The notes under the pieces are model-generated. The model was not told the origin of the DNA, searched no databases, and saw only the letters and a program-made list of their open reading frames with translations. A stretch of 64,000 bases of DNA from Brugia malayi (lineage: Eukaryota; Nematoda; Chromadorea; Rhabditida; Onchocercidae): positions 4,130,528 through 4,194,527 of the forward strand of contig NW_025062475.1 of assembly GCF_000002995.4 (NCBI RefSeq), given 5' to 3'. Below are positions 1-16,385 of the stretch, piece after piece; positions within the stretch are counted from its first letter, which is position 1, and the number at the start of each line of letters is the position of its first letter. The position numbers were made by a program, and so were the translations under genes.

Positions 1-219
1 AGCTTTACCAAGTTTAAGATCATGCATATATTGCATTGTTTCCAATATATAATCCATATCATTAGTGTAACTTCCTTCATTATTATTTTCTGTTTGATAA
101 TTTTCACTTTTAGAATTATTTAGATAAATGCGCAATTGATCCAAAGTAATTCGTAGAAGTATTAATAAGCATGAAATGCATGCAAGTCGTACTCGAGAAT
201 TCCAAATGTTATTATACAT
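1..219 (-). CDS. N-terminal part of an unidentified membrane protein, cut by the window edge
   Basis: An open frame of 73 codons runs on the minus strand from an ATG at 219 off the left edge. An in-frame TAA lies a few codons upstream, so this ATG is the first available. The N-terminus is short and basic (MYNNIWNSRVRL) and is followed by a hydrophobic stretch at about residues 13-25, then a hydrophilic Asn/Glu-rich part with NNS and other polar residues. That is the shape of a signal anchor or type II membrane protein. I do not recognise the family. The rest of the gene lies outside the window, so function cannot be inferred. Confidence 0.5.
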   Translation of the reverse strand, partial: MYNNIWNSRVRLACISCLLILLRITLDQLRIYLNNSKSENYQTENNNEGSYTNDMDYILETMQYMHDLKLGKA

Positions 220-3181
220 TGTTATGGAAAATGCAACGAAATATTATAAAACGAAGAATTGTTGATCTTCGCTCACAATAAGTGTTGTTTTCTTGTGCGA
301 TGCATCATCCAATGTATATCACAAATGATGCAATCACTGCAAGATAAACAAAAATAATTAAAGAAGTAATTTAATTAATTTGCCATTATTATTATTATTA
401 CTAATATTATCTATTATTATTATTATAAGTATGAAAATACAGGTGGTTGATTTTGCACAAAACTATGTAATGCAACGATAATACTAAGACTTTTAAAAAT
501 AACCTGTTTTTTTTTTAATATAACTGTCACGTTATCACGCAGTTATCACTTTATCACATAGTTATCACGTTATATTTCTCACTGCTGATGACTATTCTGT
601 AATTTGATATCAATCATATCGTCAATTACTATTATTCAGAAATAAATGCGTTAAGAGAGATTAGCAGTAAACCTTATTAATATTTCTTATTTCGCATTTT
701 ATTGAGATAGATTGTTTCAGAAAGTGAAAAAAATCTAAATATTATTTGTTAAAAATTACATTCCCTTAATGAATTAGAAACAAAACATTTGTAAATTTCG
801 AAGCTATGAACAAAAAATTATTTACATTTAACCCAAAGTTTTAAAATTTTGTTTTAAAATGAAAAGAGTCAGTTATGAAAGTGCTCAATGTGTTATATAG
901 TTTGATTAATAAAATTAAAATTAAGTATGAAAAAATAAAGACAATAACGAAAATTATTTATGCTTTCATAGTATTTATGTTTTCATATATTCACGTAAAT
1001 TTAGTTATGATATGATTAAGTACTATAAAACGTTAACGATGATTGATTACTTAGCTAGACAGATTAGCTAGGACTGATAATAATACGATTTTCAAAATTC
1101 CACAAACTGATTATTTAATGAAATTATCTTTTTGTAAATTTCTCTATCACTATTACCGATAAAACAAAATTTTAAGCAAACAAATTAGCTTCCGTATAAT
1201 CAGTAAACTATAATGTATTAGTAATTAGTTGATAAAGATTTGTTAATTAGTTGATAACGATTTACTAATTAGTTGATACGTAACAATTTAATTTACTCAC
1301 ATGCGCTATGCTATCACATAGCATATGGAAATAAGCAAACTCTCAAATTTTATTATTAAAATTTTCATTAAGATAAATAAAAATAAGAATGTGGATTTGA
1401 TAAGATTTATATCTAGAAAGTCATATCAAATTTAATAAATTAAATAATTAAATCCAAGTGAAGATTTTTGATATTAATCTTTCCCACATCTTTCAATTAA
1501 TTTATCGCTACAAAAACTGTGGAAAAGATTAAAATGCCCTAAATTGCAAAAATAAAATAATTTTCGAGAAGAAGAGTTAACAAATTCTAAAATTCATTCT
1601 CTCAAAAACATTCAATTTTGTTATTTCATTTTACGTAGAATTATTCGCAGTAATTAATTATCAATTCATTCATTACTAACATTTTAATGAAATAATATCC
1701 TATTAAAACCGCAGAACACTATCATATTTGTATGTCATTTGATTGATTTTTACACATTTTCCTCTCTGATGAAATCTTTTTCAAAATGCAAAAATAGGTT
1801 AGAATGAGAGATAATCATAATTATCACTTAATAATTAATTTTGTAATACTAAATTAAAATGTGAGTGGTGCTGAATGAATGATAAGTAAAATGATAAATA
1901 CATGCATAAATAAACAAAAAAATAAATAAGTAAACATATATAAGCGCAAATGGTTAAGAGTGCGGAAATATCAGAAGGTAAGACAGTTGTCAAAGAAGCC
2001 TAGAATTGAGAGATGAAAAAATAATCAGAAAGAGGAGTGATTAGAAAATGAATATGTGATGATCGAATTATTTGAAAGAAGAAAATGTAAACTGAATGGT
2101 AAGAGAGGTGAATATAAATTGGTCGTAGACTTTGTACTTTGCTCATAAACTGACCATAGAGTGACCATAGATCACTGACACATAGATTTTTCGGCATTTC
2201 CTACCTGTTCTTTTTTTCTTCCAACATATGTAGTTAATGTTCATGTGGATGACATGTGCGACAGTAATAAGCATATAGGGAGATAAGGATATCTGTCGTT
2301 TGTCATGCCGGGAGATAAGGATATCTATCATTTATCATAAGGGATGGAAATGACCGGATGATACGCGCTACATTTGAAGAGACATCAATAAAATAAGCTA
2401 ATATAGTGTTAAGCTTAATGTTCCATGTACACTCTCAATGTTTAATTTCTACTATAAAATTATAGGTAAAATTCCGCTGTTAATTGAAATGAATGACCAA
2501 TGGTCATTGAAGTAATCATATTTTTTCTTTTTAGCAACTCCGACAAGAGCCATCTGTTTACTCTCAAATTTATGCATGCATGTTCTCTGGTCTTTCCATC
2601 ATTTGAACTCAATTTTTCACTCTTGAAGAATTCATTTGCTGAATATTACATACTGCTACATTCTAATCTTTGATCTTTGCATATAATTTGTCTCATAGTA
2701 CATTAATGTCACCCATCATTGATTGATCTGTCTGTCTCTTTTTATTTCTTTTCAGTAAAGATATCTTCTCAATCATTCTTAGTGATATTGTGATAACCTA
2801 AAATTATTCATTAATCCAATATTTCGTTCTAAGTTTATTTTAGATATGTGGAAATGTACATAACATGATAGATTTAATAATAGCAAAGATTCAATCGACA
2901 TAACGTAAAAACATTCACGTAAATTGACGCAAAAAGCTCCATGTAAATTAGTCGAGAATTTGAATTTTCTCAATGCACCATTCATTTTTATTGTGTAATT
3001 CGTGGTAATTTCATTTGCATGAAATTTTCTCAGAATTATTCGATACGATTGCAATTCCTTTCATTTAATTGTATAATTAAAAAAATATATCTGATAATTA
3101 AAAAAAAAATTATTGTTGATTTATAAAAGATATTGTAGTATCGATTCCTTTTTATCAATTACTGATAATTAAAGTATAATA
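220..3181. other. AT-rich intergenic DNA with short imperfect tandem repeats
   Basis: No exon with coding character and flanking splice signals was found. The stretch has small tandem repeats: GTTATCAC units near 529-575, a unit built on AATTAGTTGATAA near 1221-1280, and a 32-bp duplication at 2278-2340. The minus-strand open frames here are AT-rich and look like chance frames. Confidence 0.5.
2278..2340. repeat. 32-bp direct tandem duplication
   Basis: Two adjacent copies begin GGGAGATAAGGATATCT at 2278 and 2310. They differ at a few positions in their second halves (GTCGTTTGTCAT against ATCATTTATCAT). Confidence 0.8.
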
Positions 3182-5159
3182 TTAATCATAATCAAGCGAT
3201 TGACTTCCTTTTAAACCAGCAAATACTTCTACAGCATTCTTATAATCTCTCATTTCATTAGCATGCATTGGATGTCCTTTTAATTGATACTAAAAATAAT
3301 TGAAACTTAATTTGTAACATTCTTTCTTGTTCTCTTCCTTTCTTTTTTCCTTTTACAATAACCTCATGCATTTGTTTCAAGAAAATTTAAATAATTAATT
3401 GCTAGCTTAATCAAATAAGTTTAAATAATTAATTGCTAACTCAATTGATTAAACAACTTTGAGTATTTAGTTGTTGCTAATTGCTGCTAATGCTAATGAG
3501 TATTTAATTGCTCAGTTGATTAAATAAGAGAAAATGAGTAAAAAAGTTCTTAAATAATAGTATTTAATCTTTAGCCTTAAGATATTGCCAAAATCCAATT
3601 GTAAAACGACGCAGTTGACATTGTATTCGTGTAGCCTTCCATTGTCGCAAAACACTGGTGACATCCTAGAGAGATTTGATTTCACTAGCATTTCACATCT
3701 TTTTGATATATAATTTGTATTACTTTCATAATAATTCATAATGACTTCTTGAATTGTTAAATTCTAAATTCTATTTAAAACATTTGCAATGTTTTTGCTG
3801 CTCCAATAAATTATTTTGACATTAATTTAAAACTTTTCATTTTATTGTAATCATTTCATTAATTAAAAATAATTTAGCTTGCAGAATTTTAAAAAGCAAA
3901 AAATTAGATTTTTACCTATTTTCTTTATAATTATTCAAGTCAATTGACTTGAATAACTTCTAAATTAATGCACTAATATTTTCGTAATTAGCAAAAATAA
4001 TTAAATACTCAATTACAGGTTGTTTTAATTGCATAATTAAGAAATTTCTAAACTATTTCATAGCAGTTTTCATCTATTAATTCTATCATTGTTTAATCAA
4101 ATAATTTTGCTGAGGAAAAACTTTCAATTTCACACTTTCTTTTTTTCAATGATAATTTATCAATGGATAATATTGTTTATTAATTTATCAACTTCATAAT
4201 ATTGTTTATTTTCATCGTCCCATTGATCATAACCTGGTGGTAACTTATTTCGACGTTTTCTATGACGTCGAGTACCTGTTGGTCGAGTATTCTATAACTT
4301 AATAATTAGTTGGAAATAAAAATTTATTGAATTATGTCCAAACTTTTTTCCTTTCCTTTCCTTTATTTATTTATTTTCTTTTTTTATTTTTACTTTTTGA
4401 TATCAAATTGACTGTTTTAGTAAGAAAGAAAAAAGAATTATTAAAAATAAGCAAAACACTTTGTAGCAAATTTAACATCTCAAGTATATATAAATTATAT
4501 ATCATAATTAAAGGTTAATTAAATTAATAATATGCATTTATTATTTTATCATATAAAAACGAACTCAGAGTTAGCAAAGTTCACTTGTACTAACCAAATA
4601 CAATGAATGTTATATGAGAAACTCTTTTGCTATTTTAAAGTATTTTTTGTTCAAAAATTTTTTGCCCCAGAATTTTCCTTTCTTTTCTGCATTTTTATCA
4701 TTTGCATGTACCTATTTCTTTGTTTTTTTTTTTTTTTTTTATTGATAACTTTTTTTTTCTTTTTTTTGCAGAATGATCTCTGTACTTGTAGAAAAAAAAA
4801 GATAAAGAGAAAATTTTAGTAAGTAAAAAATTTTTATTATTTTAAGATAAACATTGTATATATATATATTAAAATGAAGTATGATAAATAATGTTTAAAC
4901 TTAAATTCTATCATTTTTTTTTAATAGCATAACTCAAAAACATTATTCACTGATTTTGTGTAAAATTTCAAACGAAAACTAAAAAGTTTAAAAATGAAAT
5001 TTAAAATGAGAAATATTTTTAGTACTTAGATAGAAAACAAATTTGTTTTTTATACCTTTTCTACTGATTTTTTAATACTTTCCATTTAACTATTGAATGA
5101 GTGAAAATTTCAATAGCAGTTAACAACCCTACAAAGATGATTAATGTAAATAATGGCAT
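3182..5159 (-). CDS. Small single-pass basic protein, three short exons, unidentified
   Basis: Three minus-strand exons join in phase 0: 5079-5159, 4193-4291 and 3182-3289, giving 95 residues. The donors are GTATTA and GTTGAT; the acceptors are TTATAG and TTTTTAG. Exon 1 begins MPLFTLIIFVGLLTAIEIF, a signal peptide or membrane anchor. Exon 2 holds a basic run (RRHRKRRNK) followed by LPPGYDQWDDEN. Exon 3 is a hydrophilic tail with HPMHANEMRDYKNAVEVF, ending in LDYD and a stop. The matching phases and the protein-like composition of exons 2 and 3 support a real gene. The basic run followed by an acidic segment could be a furin-type cleavage site in a secreted peptide precursor or a cytosolic basic tail; I cannot decide. 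No family is recognised. Confidence 0.5.
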
Positions 5160-5316
5160 GATTTGACACTTTATATATATGTAGAAAATCGTTTTATTAT
5201 TTATATAAATTGTACTTTACAGTATTTGCATTAAACTTAGTTGAATTTTTTTAAATTATCAGTTTTAATTTCAAATTGTATTTGGTGTTATAAAAAGTCA
5301 TAAAGAACGGTTGAAT

Positions 5317-6563
5317 ATGGCAGAGGAAGAAGCTATTGGAGTTACAAGACTTAAAAAAGTATTTTTTTTTTCGAAAAAAGATTGTTTTATGGAAGTTAAA
5401 GCTGGTTCACTTAATCTTAAGTCTGACTTTTTCATAAATTCAGGAACTATCCGATATTCAAGAAATAAAATTTAAACTGTATGAATTAGAGGATGCCGGA
5501 AAAAGCAATCCGAATAAGTGGTTAGTATCGCTGTTGCCGGTAAGAGAAATTTCAAAAATGTCCACTTTTTTGTTTAGCTAAATAAACTTTGACTTATAAG
5601 CAAATTTATATGAAAATTTCTTGTGAAATGAGCTATTCGAGATGAAATTATCCCACAGCTTTATATACTTTCCTGTGAGTACTATTCACTGTTCACTAGC
5701 ACAAATTTTTTTTTTTTTAATAGGATCGATGGCCGTACAATATCGGTGGCTATAAAGTAGAAATTGAATTCACTAAAGAATATCCATTCCAACCACCGAA
5801 AATCAAATTCCTCACCAAAGTTTATCATCCTAATATCGATGAAAAAGGAGAGGTATATTTTCAAAAAGTAATAATAAAATGGCTCTTTAATTTCCTAGAA
5901 ACTCCAGATTGCATGATAAAATAAACTCTCTTATCAGGTATCGCTAGCCATGGCACTTAATGAGAATTGGAAGCCATCCGTCAAGATTGATCAGTGTTAG
6001 TTGATATTTCTTCTCAACAATATATTTCCACTTTAACGATAAGAAAACAATCATTCGTTTCCACACGGGAAATTATAGAATTATGTAAAATACATCGATA
6101 ATTTTTTGAAAAGTTTGTAGTGGATGACGAGAACATTTCTTACTAAAGTACTGACCAACCAACAAAAATAATAAGATCACTCAAATCAATACAGCAAGTA
6201 ATTGACATGAGACTAATCCTTGTTGCTAAAAATGATGGATGAATAAAGTACTACGAATCAATGAAATTGACCCGTCTCTTATTTGCTAAATAATCTTCAA
6301 AATGAATCACCCAACTCGAACCACAGCTTGATCTAATGAACTGATCTCATGGGATATCAGCTTCACTTCTAGCACTTATTTCAGCAAAATACAATCAACA
6401 CTTTTCAGTGTTAACTGCACTCACGGAGTTACTATGCTCGCCACAGCTTGGTTGTGTACTTCGTCCTGATTTAGCTGAACTCTACGTCAAAGATGTTGAT
6501 GCGTACAACAGAAATGCATCAGAATTTTGTAAACATTATTCCGAAAAACAAAATCAACATTAA
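5317..6563 (+). CDS. UBE2L3-like ubiquitin-conjugating enzyme with catalytic Cys replaced by Ser
   Basis: Five exons (5317-5358, 5444-5539, 5724-5852, 5938-5995, 6409-6563) encode 159 residues, close to the usual E2 core. Recognisable pieces are KELSDIQ at the N-terminal helix, [11 protein letters not shown] (the E3-contact loop region of UBE2L3), the invariant HPN at residues 81-83 in [16 protein letters not shown] after the active site, and a C-terminal helix with LRPDLAELY. In UBE2L3-type enzymes the residue after GQV is the catalytic cysteine ([13 protein letters not shown]). Here exon 4 starts GTATCG, giving Val-Ser, so Ser91 sits in the cysteine position. The exon 4/5 junction (donor T|GTTAGT, acceptor TTTTCAG|TG) restores KIDQLL in frame. 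All phases agree and no stop is present, so this looks like an intact gene for an inactive or oxyester-forming E2. It is most like UBE2L3/UBC-18 but divergent, probably a second family member. Confidence 0.85.
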
Positions 6564-7054
6564 ATCAAAATTCTTCTTCATATTATGCAAATTCATAGAA
6601 CAATTGATTCATTCTGCATTTGACCATGAATAATTGAATTCGGTCCACAATATAAGACTATAGCTCAAATCAAATGACAAAAATTTGTGATATATAACTT
6701 CGATGACAAGGGAATATGTTGATCAGTTTTCATCCTCATGAATAGCTTCAAAACAAAATTTAGTCTAGGCAGCGTTCTTCGGAAATTATGCAATGCAACA
6801 TATCAGCACACAGTGGGTCTCTAGTAGAACGCTGAGTTAGACTCACTTGGAGAAAACGACTGCCATAATCAAAAAGTCAGTATATGTGATTTAATCCCCC
6901 AAAAAGGAAACCATTTTCTGCAAAACTACCGTCCCAAACACTTAAAATTATTTTATACAAGCATGACAGATGTTTTTACATGAATATCTGAGATGAAAAA
7001 ATATATGATCTTCAAGAATTAATTAACAAAGAAAACAATGCGAGTGAATCAGAT
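6564..7054. other. Convergent intergenic spacer
   Basis: This spacer lies between the stop codons of the plus-strand E2 and the minus-strand U2AF gene, so it must hold both 3' ends. I see no coding exon. Confidence 0.5.
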
Positions 7055-11013
<3,959 letters not shown>

Positions 11014-12017
11014 TTTTTTCAATTTCTTAAGCAGGAAGGAAAAAATCACGCTATTGTGATCTATTCATTATGCAAGCATCTTCGAGCCACGATTATACAT
11101 TAAAATAGATCAGCAACAAAATTTTTATACATATCGTTTGGTGATCTTTTTACAAAATAAACTCATCATAAAACTTTGTCTTCCATACAATAAAATATAA
11201 GAGAAGTCTTCGTACAGTGGGATAGAATATGCAAAAGCTAATACACCATGCTTTTTAGGACAAAAGTGTGTTACTGTAACTTTCAAACAGTACTCGCCTA
11301 TACCGATGAAAAAAATCATATGAATAAAGATTAAATTAAATCGTAGCCTTCCTGTATAACTCAGCTATTCTGTCTCCCCAACACTCAATCCTTATGCTAA
11401 ATTCACGCCATCTTCTGCACTTAGTCCTCTACGCCTCTACCATTATCAAGCCAAACCATGCAAAAGTTACCCACCCTCCAACCCTACCCAAACCAGTGGA
11501 CAATCCCTGCCACAACCCTCCACAGACTCTCCCGTTCCCCGATTCAATCGATAGTGCACCACCCAAAAATGATTGCACTATCGACTGCAAGCGCTCACGC
11601 TGGGAGACATGGCATTTCTTACAGCACAAAATTTCCTGCTAACCTTGAAATGAGCCAGTAGTGACCGTGCCAATTCTGGAATGCCGGTCAGAAATAGTTG
11701 CATAACTAATTAGTACATCATCTGCTATCCTACTGTTTTCTTACTTATTATATTAATGAAGAGATGATCTTAACCCCGTCATAATTCTTTGAGAGCTTTT
11801 ATAGCACTTTTTTAGCACTTTTTTGATTGATATTTTTAAATGATATGATCGGATCATTTTTGCACAGTGATCTAATCATGAGAGCATTCATGTTTTTGCA
11901 AGAATTAGAAAACATGAATGTGAAGATTTTAAAAGGTATAAAAAGTTTGGAAGGTAATTACGTGATTTGAATTTTAAGTAATGAATGGTTGAGAAATATG
12001 AAGATTTCCAGGTAATT
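11014..12017. promoter_or_regulatory. Divergent promoter region with a GC-richer island and hairpin
   Basis: The 1 kb between the divergent start codons of uaf-1 and the URB1-like gene must hold both promoters. From about 11380 to 11690 the base composition becomes far more GC-rich and C-rich on the plus strand than its surroundings. A perfect 11-bp inverted repeat (TCGATAGTGCA, 11548-11558 and 11574-11584) with a 15-nt loop lies inside. Open frames on both strands here are short and show no splice-linked continuation. Confidence 0.45.
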
Positions 12018-15000
12018 ATGACATCTCGTAAGCGGAAGAAAATGGAAGAAAACATATGTGACAATGATATACAAACAGATATCAGCAGAATACTCTTGGA
12101 GGATTGTGATTTAGATATAACCATTCTTCTAAGGATTCGAAATTACTTGGAAAACTCAAAGGATAAAGTTAGTTTCATCTTATTTGTCTTCTTGATTTCT
12201 TGGTGCTCTAAATCCCAGAATTTTAGTATCCTTGAGATATTAGTCACATATTCTCATTCTTGGGCCAGTCTTCGCCTTTCAGTCTTGAAGGATGGTTCAT
12301 CATTCTGTATTTTGATCAGTAATCCGTAGTTTGTCACAGGAATTAGAAGTTCAAGCAGTGAAATTAAAAATTGAACAAGGGTTCATTATTCGTTTGCTTT
12401 GTCAATATGATGCAATGGAATCGGTGAAAGATAGAGCCATCTTTGATATTCTTTGTTTACTCGAGAGATCGTATCAGATAAGCTTACGGTATATTATTTG
12501 ATTTCTGACTTCTTACGTTTTACTCATCATTTTAAATTACATTTAAATTAAATTAGATTTGTTTAAATTAGTTTTAATGAAAAATATTCCTGAGAAATGA
12601 GCACGCAAAAAACAATACATGTAAATAAATGTGTTACTTAGGAGAATACAGTATTTTCAGTATCAAGAATTTCAGACCCTTTTTTCCGATGGTGTGGGGA
12701 AAGCGAGCAAAGGACAATTACGAAAAATTGCGCCAACTGGGACAGCTTTTACATACAAAACTCACTGCGGATCAGGTCTTTTTTGTGTTAATTAGTATTC
12801 GTAGATCTCTTATGAATTAAACTTCTGTAAAATTTATAGCTTAAATCTATCTCTTCAAATTTTAGGTTTTGGATTATTTAAATCCAAAATTGGTATGGAA
12901 TACGTTACTGAAGTCTGAACAAACAACCAGCATCAAAATACCTGAGAAGGATTCTTCAAATGAGTTGTATGATGCCCGTTTCATACTTAGACTATTGGCA
13001 ACCTTGTTAGATAACCATGCCAAAGTGAGTATTATCAGTTACCCTTTGTATTTCATATTTTTGATGCAGAATCAGAAAGATAAAGTTTTAATTGCAAAAT
13101 GGTATCCTAGCAAATGAAGGATGATCATTTTCATCATTTTCAGATAAACAGTCGAAAATTTATTGATGTAAATGGTCTTTCACTTGCATTTGCAGCAACA
13201 AGTTTTATTAGTCGGAATGAGCGTTGTGTCGCATACCTCGTGCTCAGACGGTTTTTACTTCACCTAACAGAATTGGATACAGATTCATTCCCAGAAAAGT
13301 GTCTTTATATTTATCTGTTGCAAATATTCAAAAACAGTATCGAAAAACCAATTCAACGATTACCACACGGTTGATATTTTATAGCTTTTTGAATTGCAAA
13401 TGATTTAACAGATTTGACTCTGAAATACCTTTCAATTGATTTCTGTGTGCTCTCAGTATCTCAATATGAGTTTGATTTCTTGCAAATTTTATATAGAACT
13501 GTAATTCGCTCGAACAGTTTTAATTTTTAATTTATTTGATTGTTATTGCGGTAATGTCATATTTCGATTATAGTCTTGCATGTCCATCTTCTTAGTTTCG
13601 ATAGATTTTAACTGCAATATAATAGATACTGTCTTGGTTTCCCATAGTGCCTTTTTATGCTGCATACAAAATGCTGAGATGCACTTCCATCCCTGTTCCA
13701 ATTTTTCCTTATAGCTTTTCTTCCACAGTGTTTAGTTTTAAGCAGAAAAAAAAAAAGTGTGCTTATCATCTATTGCAGTTGTCGCACATTTTTTTGCAAG
13801 AGTCACGAAATTGATTTTGCATCCCGAAGATCCAGTCTATCAACCAGTACTATCGTTTCTACTGCTTAAGCCAAATATTGATGTTCAAAATGTTCCTGAA
13901 ATTTACAAACTGTTACTGAGTTCAAGTATAGAGCATTACAACAAGGAGCGTCATTGGTGCTTACGCCTGATATTGGATTCACTCATTGAACCGAATGATT
14001 ACAACATCTTACAAAAAAGATTTGTTTTCAATAATTTTTTTTCGTTTTAAATAATTTGTCAGTAAGGAGTTCGGAAAGAATTAGTTCCTGAAGTTTCCAA
14101 TTTAATGACAACTTTGTATTATTGTTGCGCTCTGCATGTTTTGGAGTATGATAAGAGATGTTTTGCAGATATCTAGTTGCAAATTTGAATAATCCAAATT
14201 CAAGTTTTAGAAAGCAATAGTGAAAAAAGTGGATTAATTTCTCTAGAATAATATGGGAATTCGCAGAAATGCTTTTTATTTTTGCACAGTGAGGAAGATT
14301 TAAATGAATCCAGGCTAAGAGCAGATAGAATAGCTTTAGGGGATGATACTGGAATGCCACATTGATGCTTTAGTGGGTTTAGTATCTTGATAAATTTGTT
14401 CGTGCTTTTCTTTTTGTTTATCATGATGCAAAAGCCAATTAATATAATAGTTGGCTTTTAGATATGGGATCAAGCTATTATTATCACTATTTGGCAGTAT
14501 CATTGCTGACCAGGAAACCAGGAAATACATTTTGCTGTCATTTAGGGCTATTTTGCAACATCGATCATTAGCTAATGATTTATATGTTCGACAGAATCTG
14601 CATTCCTGGATTGTTTTAACTTTGCAAGTTCGATGTTTCACTTTGCTTTTCTGCTTTATCTTTAAATCGTCTACTTTTTTAATAGATATTTTACGATTTA
14701 AAAAACAAATTGTAGACCAGAACTATATTTCTGTATACTAAGTTTTTGGAGGATAATTCTCTAAGATAAAAGTATTAATTTGATCTTTTTTTTTTTGCAG
14801 AACTCAAAGATGACTAGCTGGGAGCGTGTATTTTTGTGCCAATTATTTATTACGCTTATTACTCATATTAGAGATATTTATTCTGGTAACGTAAATAGTG
14901 ATTCTATGGAAACTAATTGGCGTAAAACTATAGTGTACAAAACATGTGAAATGCTTGGAAATAAAGTTGGTTCCTTTTCGTAAAAAAAGAGTGAAGAAGA

Positions 15001-15415
15001 CTGAAGATTATACAAATAATGTATCTTTTCTCATGTGGAATTCAAAAACTTTAGCAAAGCTAATCTTTACTAGCTACTCTTTAGCAGCAGCTTTTTTTGG
15101 GTTCTTCTTTTAATTTTAATATTATATAAGCACGATAAGAATAATATGTTTTCATGATTTAGGGAAGATATGGTCCGATGATCTAGATTTCATGTTACAT
15201 TTTATTATACTTAAAAAAAAAGTAATATCCCTCTTAATTGAGTAATTTTGCAGTAATAGCTTTCATGTAAAATATGTAAAGTCTTTTTATAGGTGTGTAA
15301 TGAGTTAGAAAAAGAAAATGATGATGCGAAAAGTACATGGTTACTGCAATTAAGACAACTGTTGTGCAAGGATAGTTGGATGCCGTCTATAGAGTCGTAC
15401 GATGTTCAAAATTGA
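12018..15415 (+). CDS. URB1/NPA1 C-terminal-domain protein (ribosome biogenesis)
   Basis: Nine exons (12018-12167, 12340-12488, 12661-12775, 12866-13024, 13144-13369, 13779-14043, 14462-14627, 14801-14965, 15293-15415) give about 505 residues. The segment from exon 6, with ILHPEDPVYQPVLSFLLLKP, NVPEIYKLLLSSS and HWCLRLILDSL, matches the C-terminal domain of URB1/NPA1, a nucleolar protein needed for early 60S pre-ribosome assembly. Leu-rich helical repeats before and after fit its alpha-solenoid. The family is usually over 1,700 residues; here only the last quarter or so is present. A TTTCCAG splice-acceptor-like site ends at 12011, just before the ATG at 12018, which suggests a trans-spliced start, so the short form may be complete. 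The exon 6 donor is uncertain: the canonical GT at 14044 adds about eight residues (FVFNNFFS) that the family lacks. Confidence 0.75.
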
Positions 15416-16385
15416 ATAGTTGTTGATGTTTTCGATTTTGTTATTGATGTTGTTTGTTTGTGTCGTTGTTACGTACTAGTAGTTTCATACATTATTCTAC
15501 AACAAGTAATCATCCTGTGAGCAATCCATCTGTTCCTTTCAACATAGTAATAAGATTGTAGTGATTATCTTATAATTCATTTAGTATTAACCTTATATTA
15601 TATAAATATATATTGTATATTGATATTCCTTATCTGCTTATACGAGTCATTAATTTACGATATCGTAAATAGAACACATCTAATTATATAAAGAAACTGA
15701 GCGTTTTCATAGTGTTCAAAATTATTGGGCCATAGCATATGAGAGCGATTTTCGATTTTGGTAGTGGGTGTGAGCATAAGAAGTGATGGATGGATTGATT
15801 CGTGGTTGACTTTTGTCGGAAAGTTACTGGAAGTGGCAGTTGATCCATCAATGAAATGTCCTTTTATTACGTTTATTGTTACATTTTAATGTTATTGTTG
15901 TTGCGATATGTTCCATGATAAAATAAGTGTAGAGTTTGTGCTCATAGATAGACAAAATATATACATATATATTATTGACGTACACCAAATTCGGGAAGAT
16001 AAATAAGGCTGAGTGGATGCATTCTAAAGTGTTTAGAGTAAGGTACGTCTTCGTACGTGGTAATTATTGATGAAGTATTATGGATTATCATATGTTTCTC
16101 TTGATATTGCTCTTACGGGAGGATATAGACATAATGCTAGGAAAAAGCTAAATTAATCAATTATTTTTGTTGCTAATAACGTTCAGTATTATGATTGTTT
16201 CATAAAAGAAATGAGATAATTATCATCAACAAGTGCATGTATTTCATTTATATCTTAAGGTCCCTTAGATTCAGTGGCATTTGCACTTATGCACAAAGCA
16301 TGGGGAAAGTTTTATTCATCACATTACCATCAAGTTTCTTTTCTTCAGAAGTCGAAAAAGCTGTGTAAAAATATCACGCAGTATT
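15416..16385. other. Intergenic spacer between two plus-strand genes
   Basis: It holds the 3' end of the URB1-like gene and the promoter and 5' leader of the VMP1 gene. It is AT-rich, with TATATA runs near 15600 and 15960. No coding exon was seen. Confidence 0.45.

Noticed and set aside
4600..4820. Plus-strand Phe-rich frames
   Set aside because: They cons​ist of T-tract codons (polyPhe/Leu) with no splice-linked continuation.
11394..11661. Overlapping Pro-rich frames on both strands of the GC-richer island
   Set aside because: No initiation context, splice partners or recognisable motif; composition alone explains their length.
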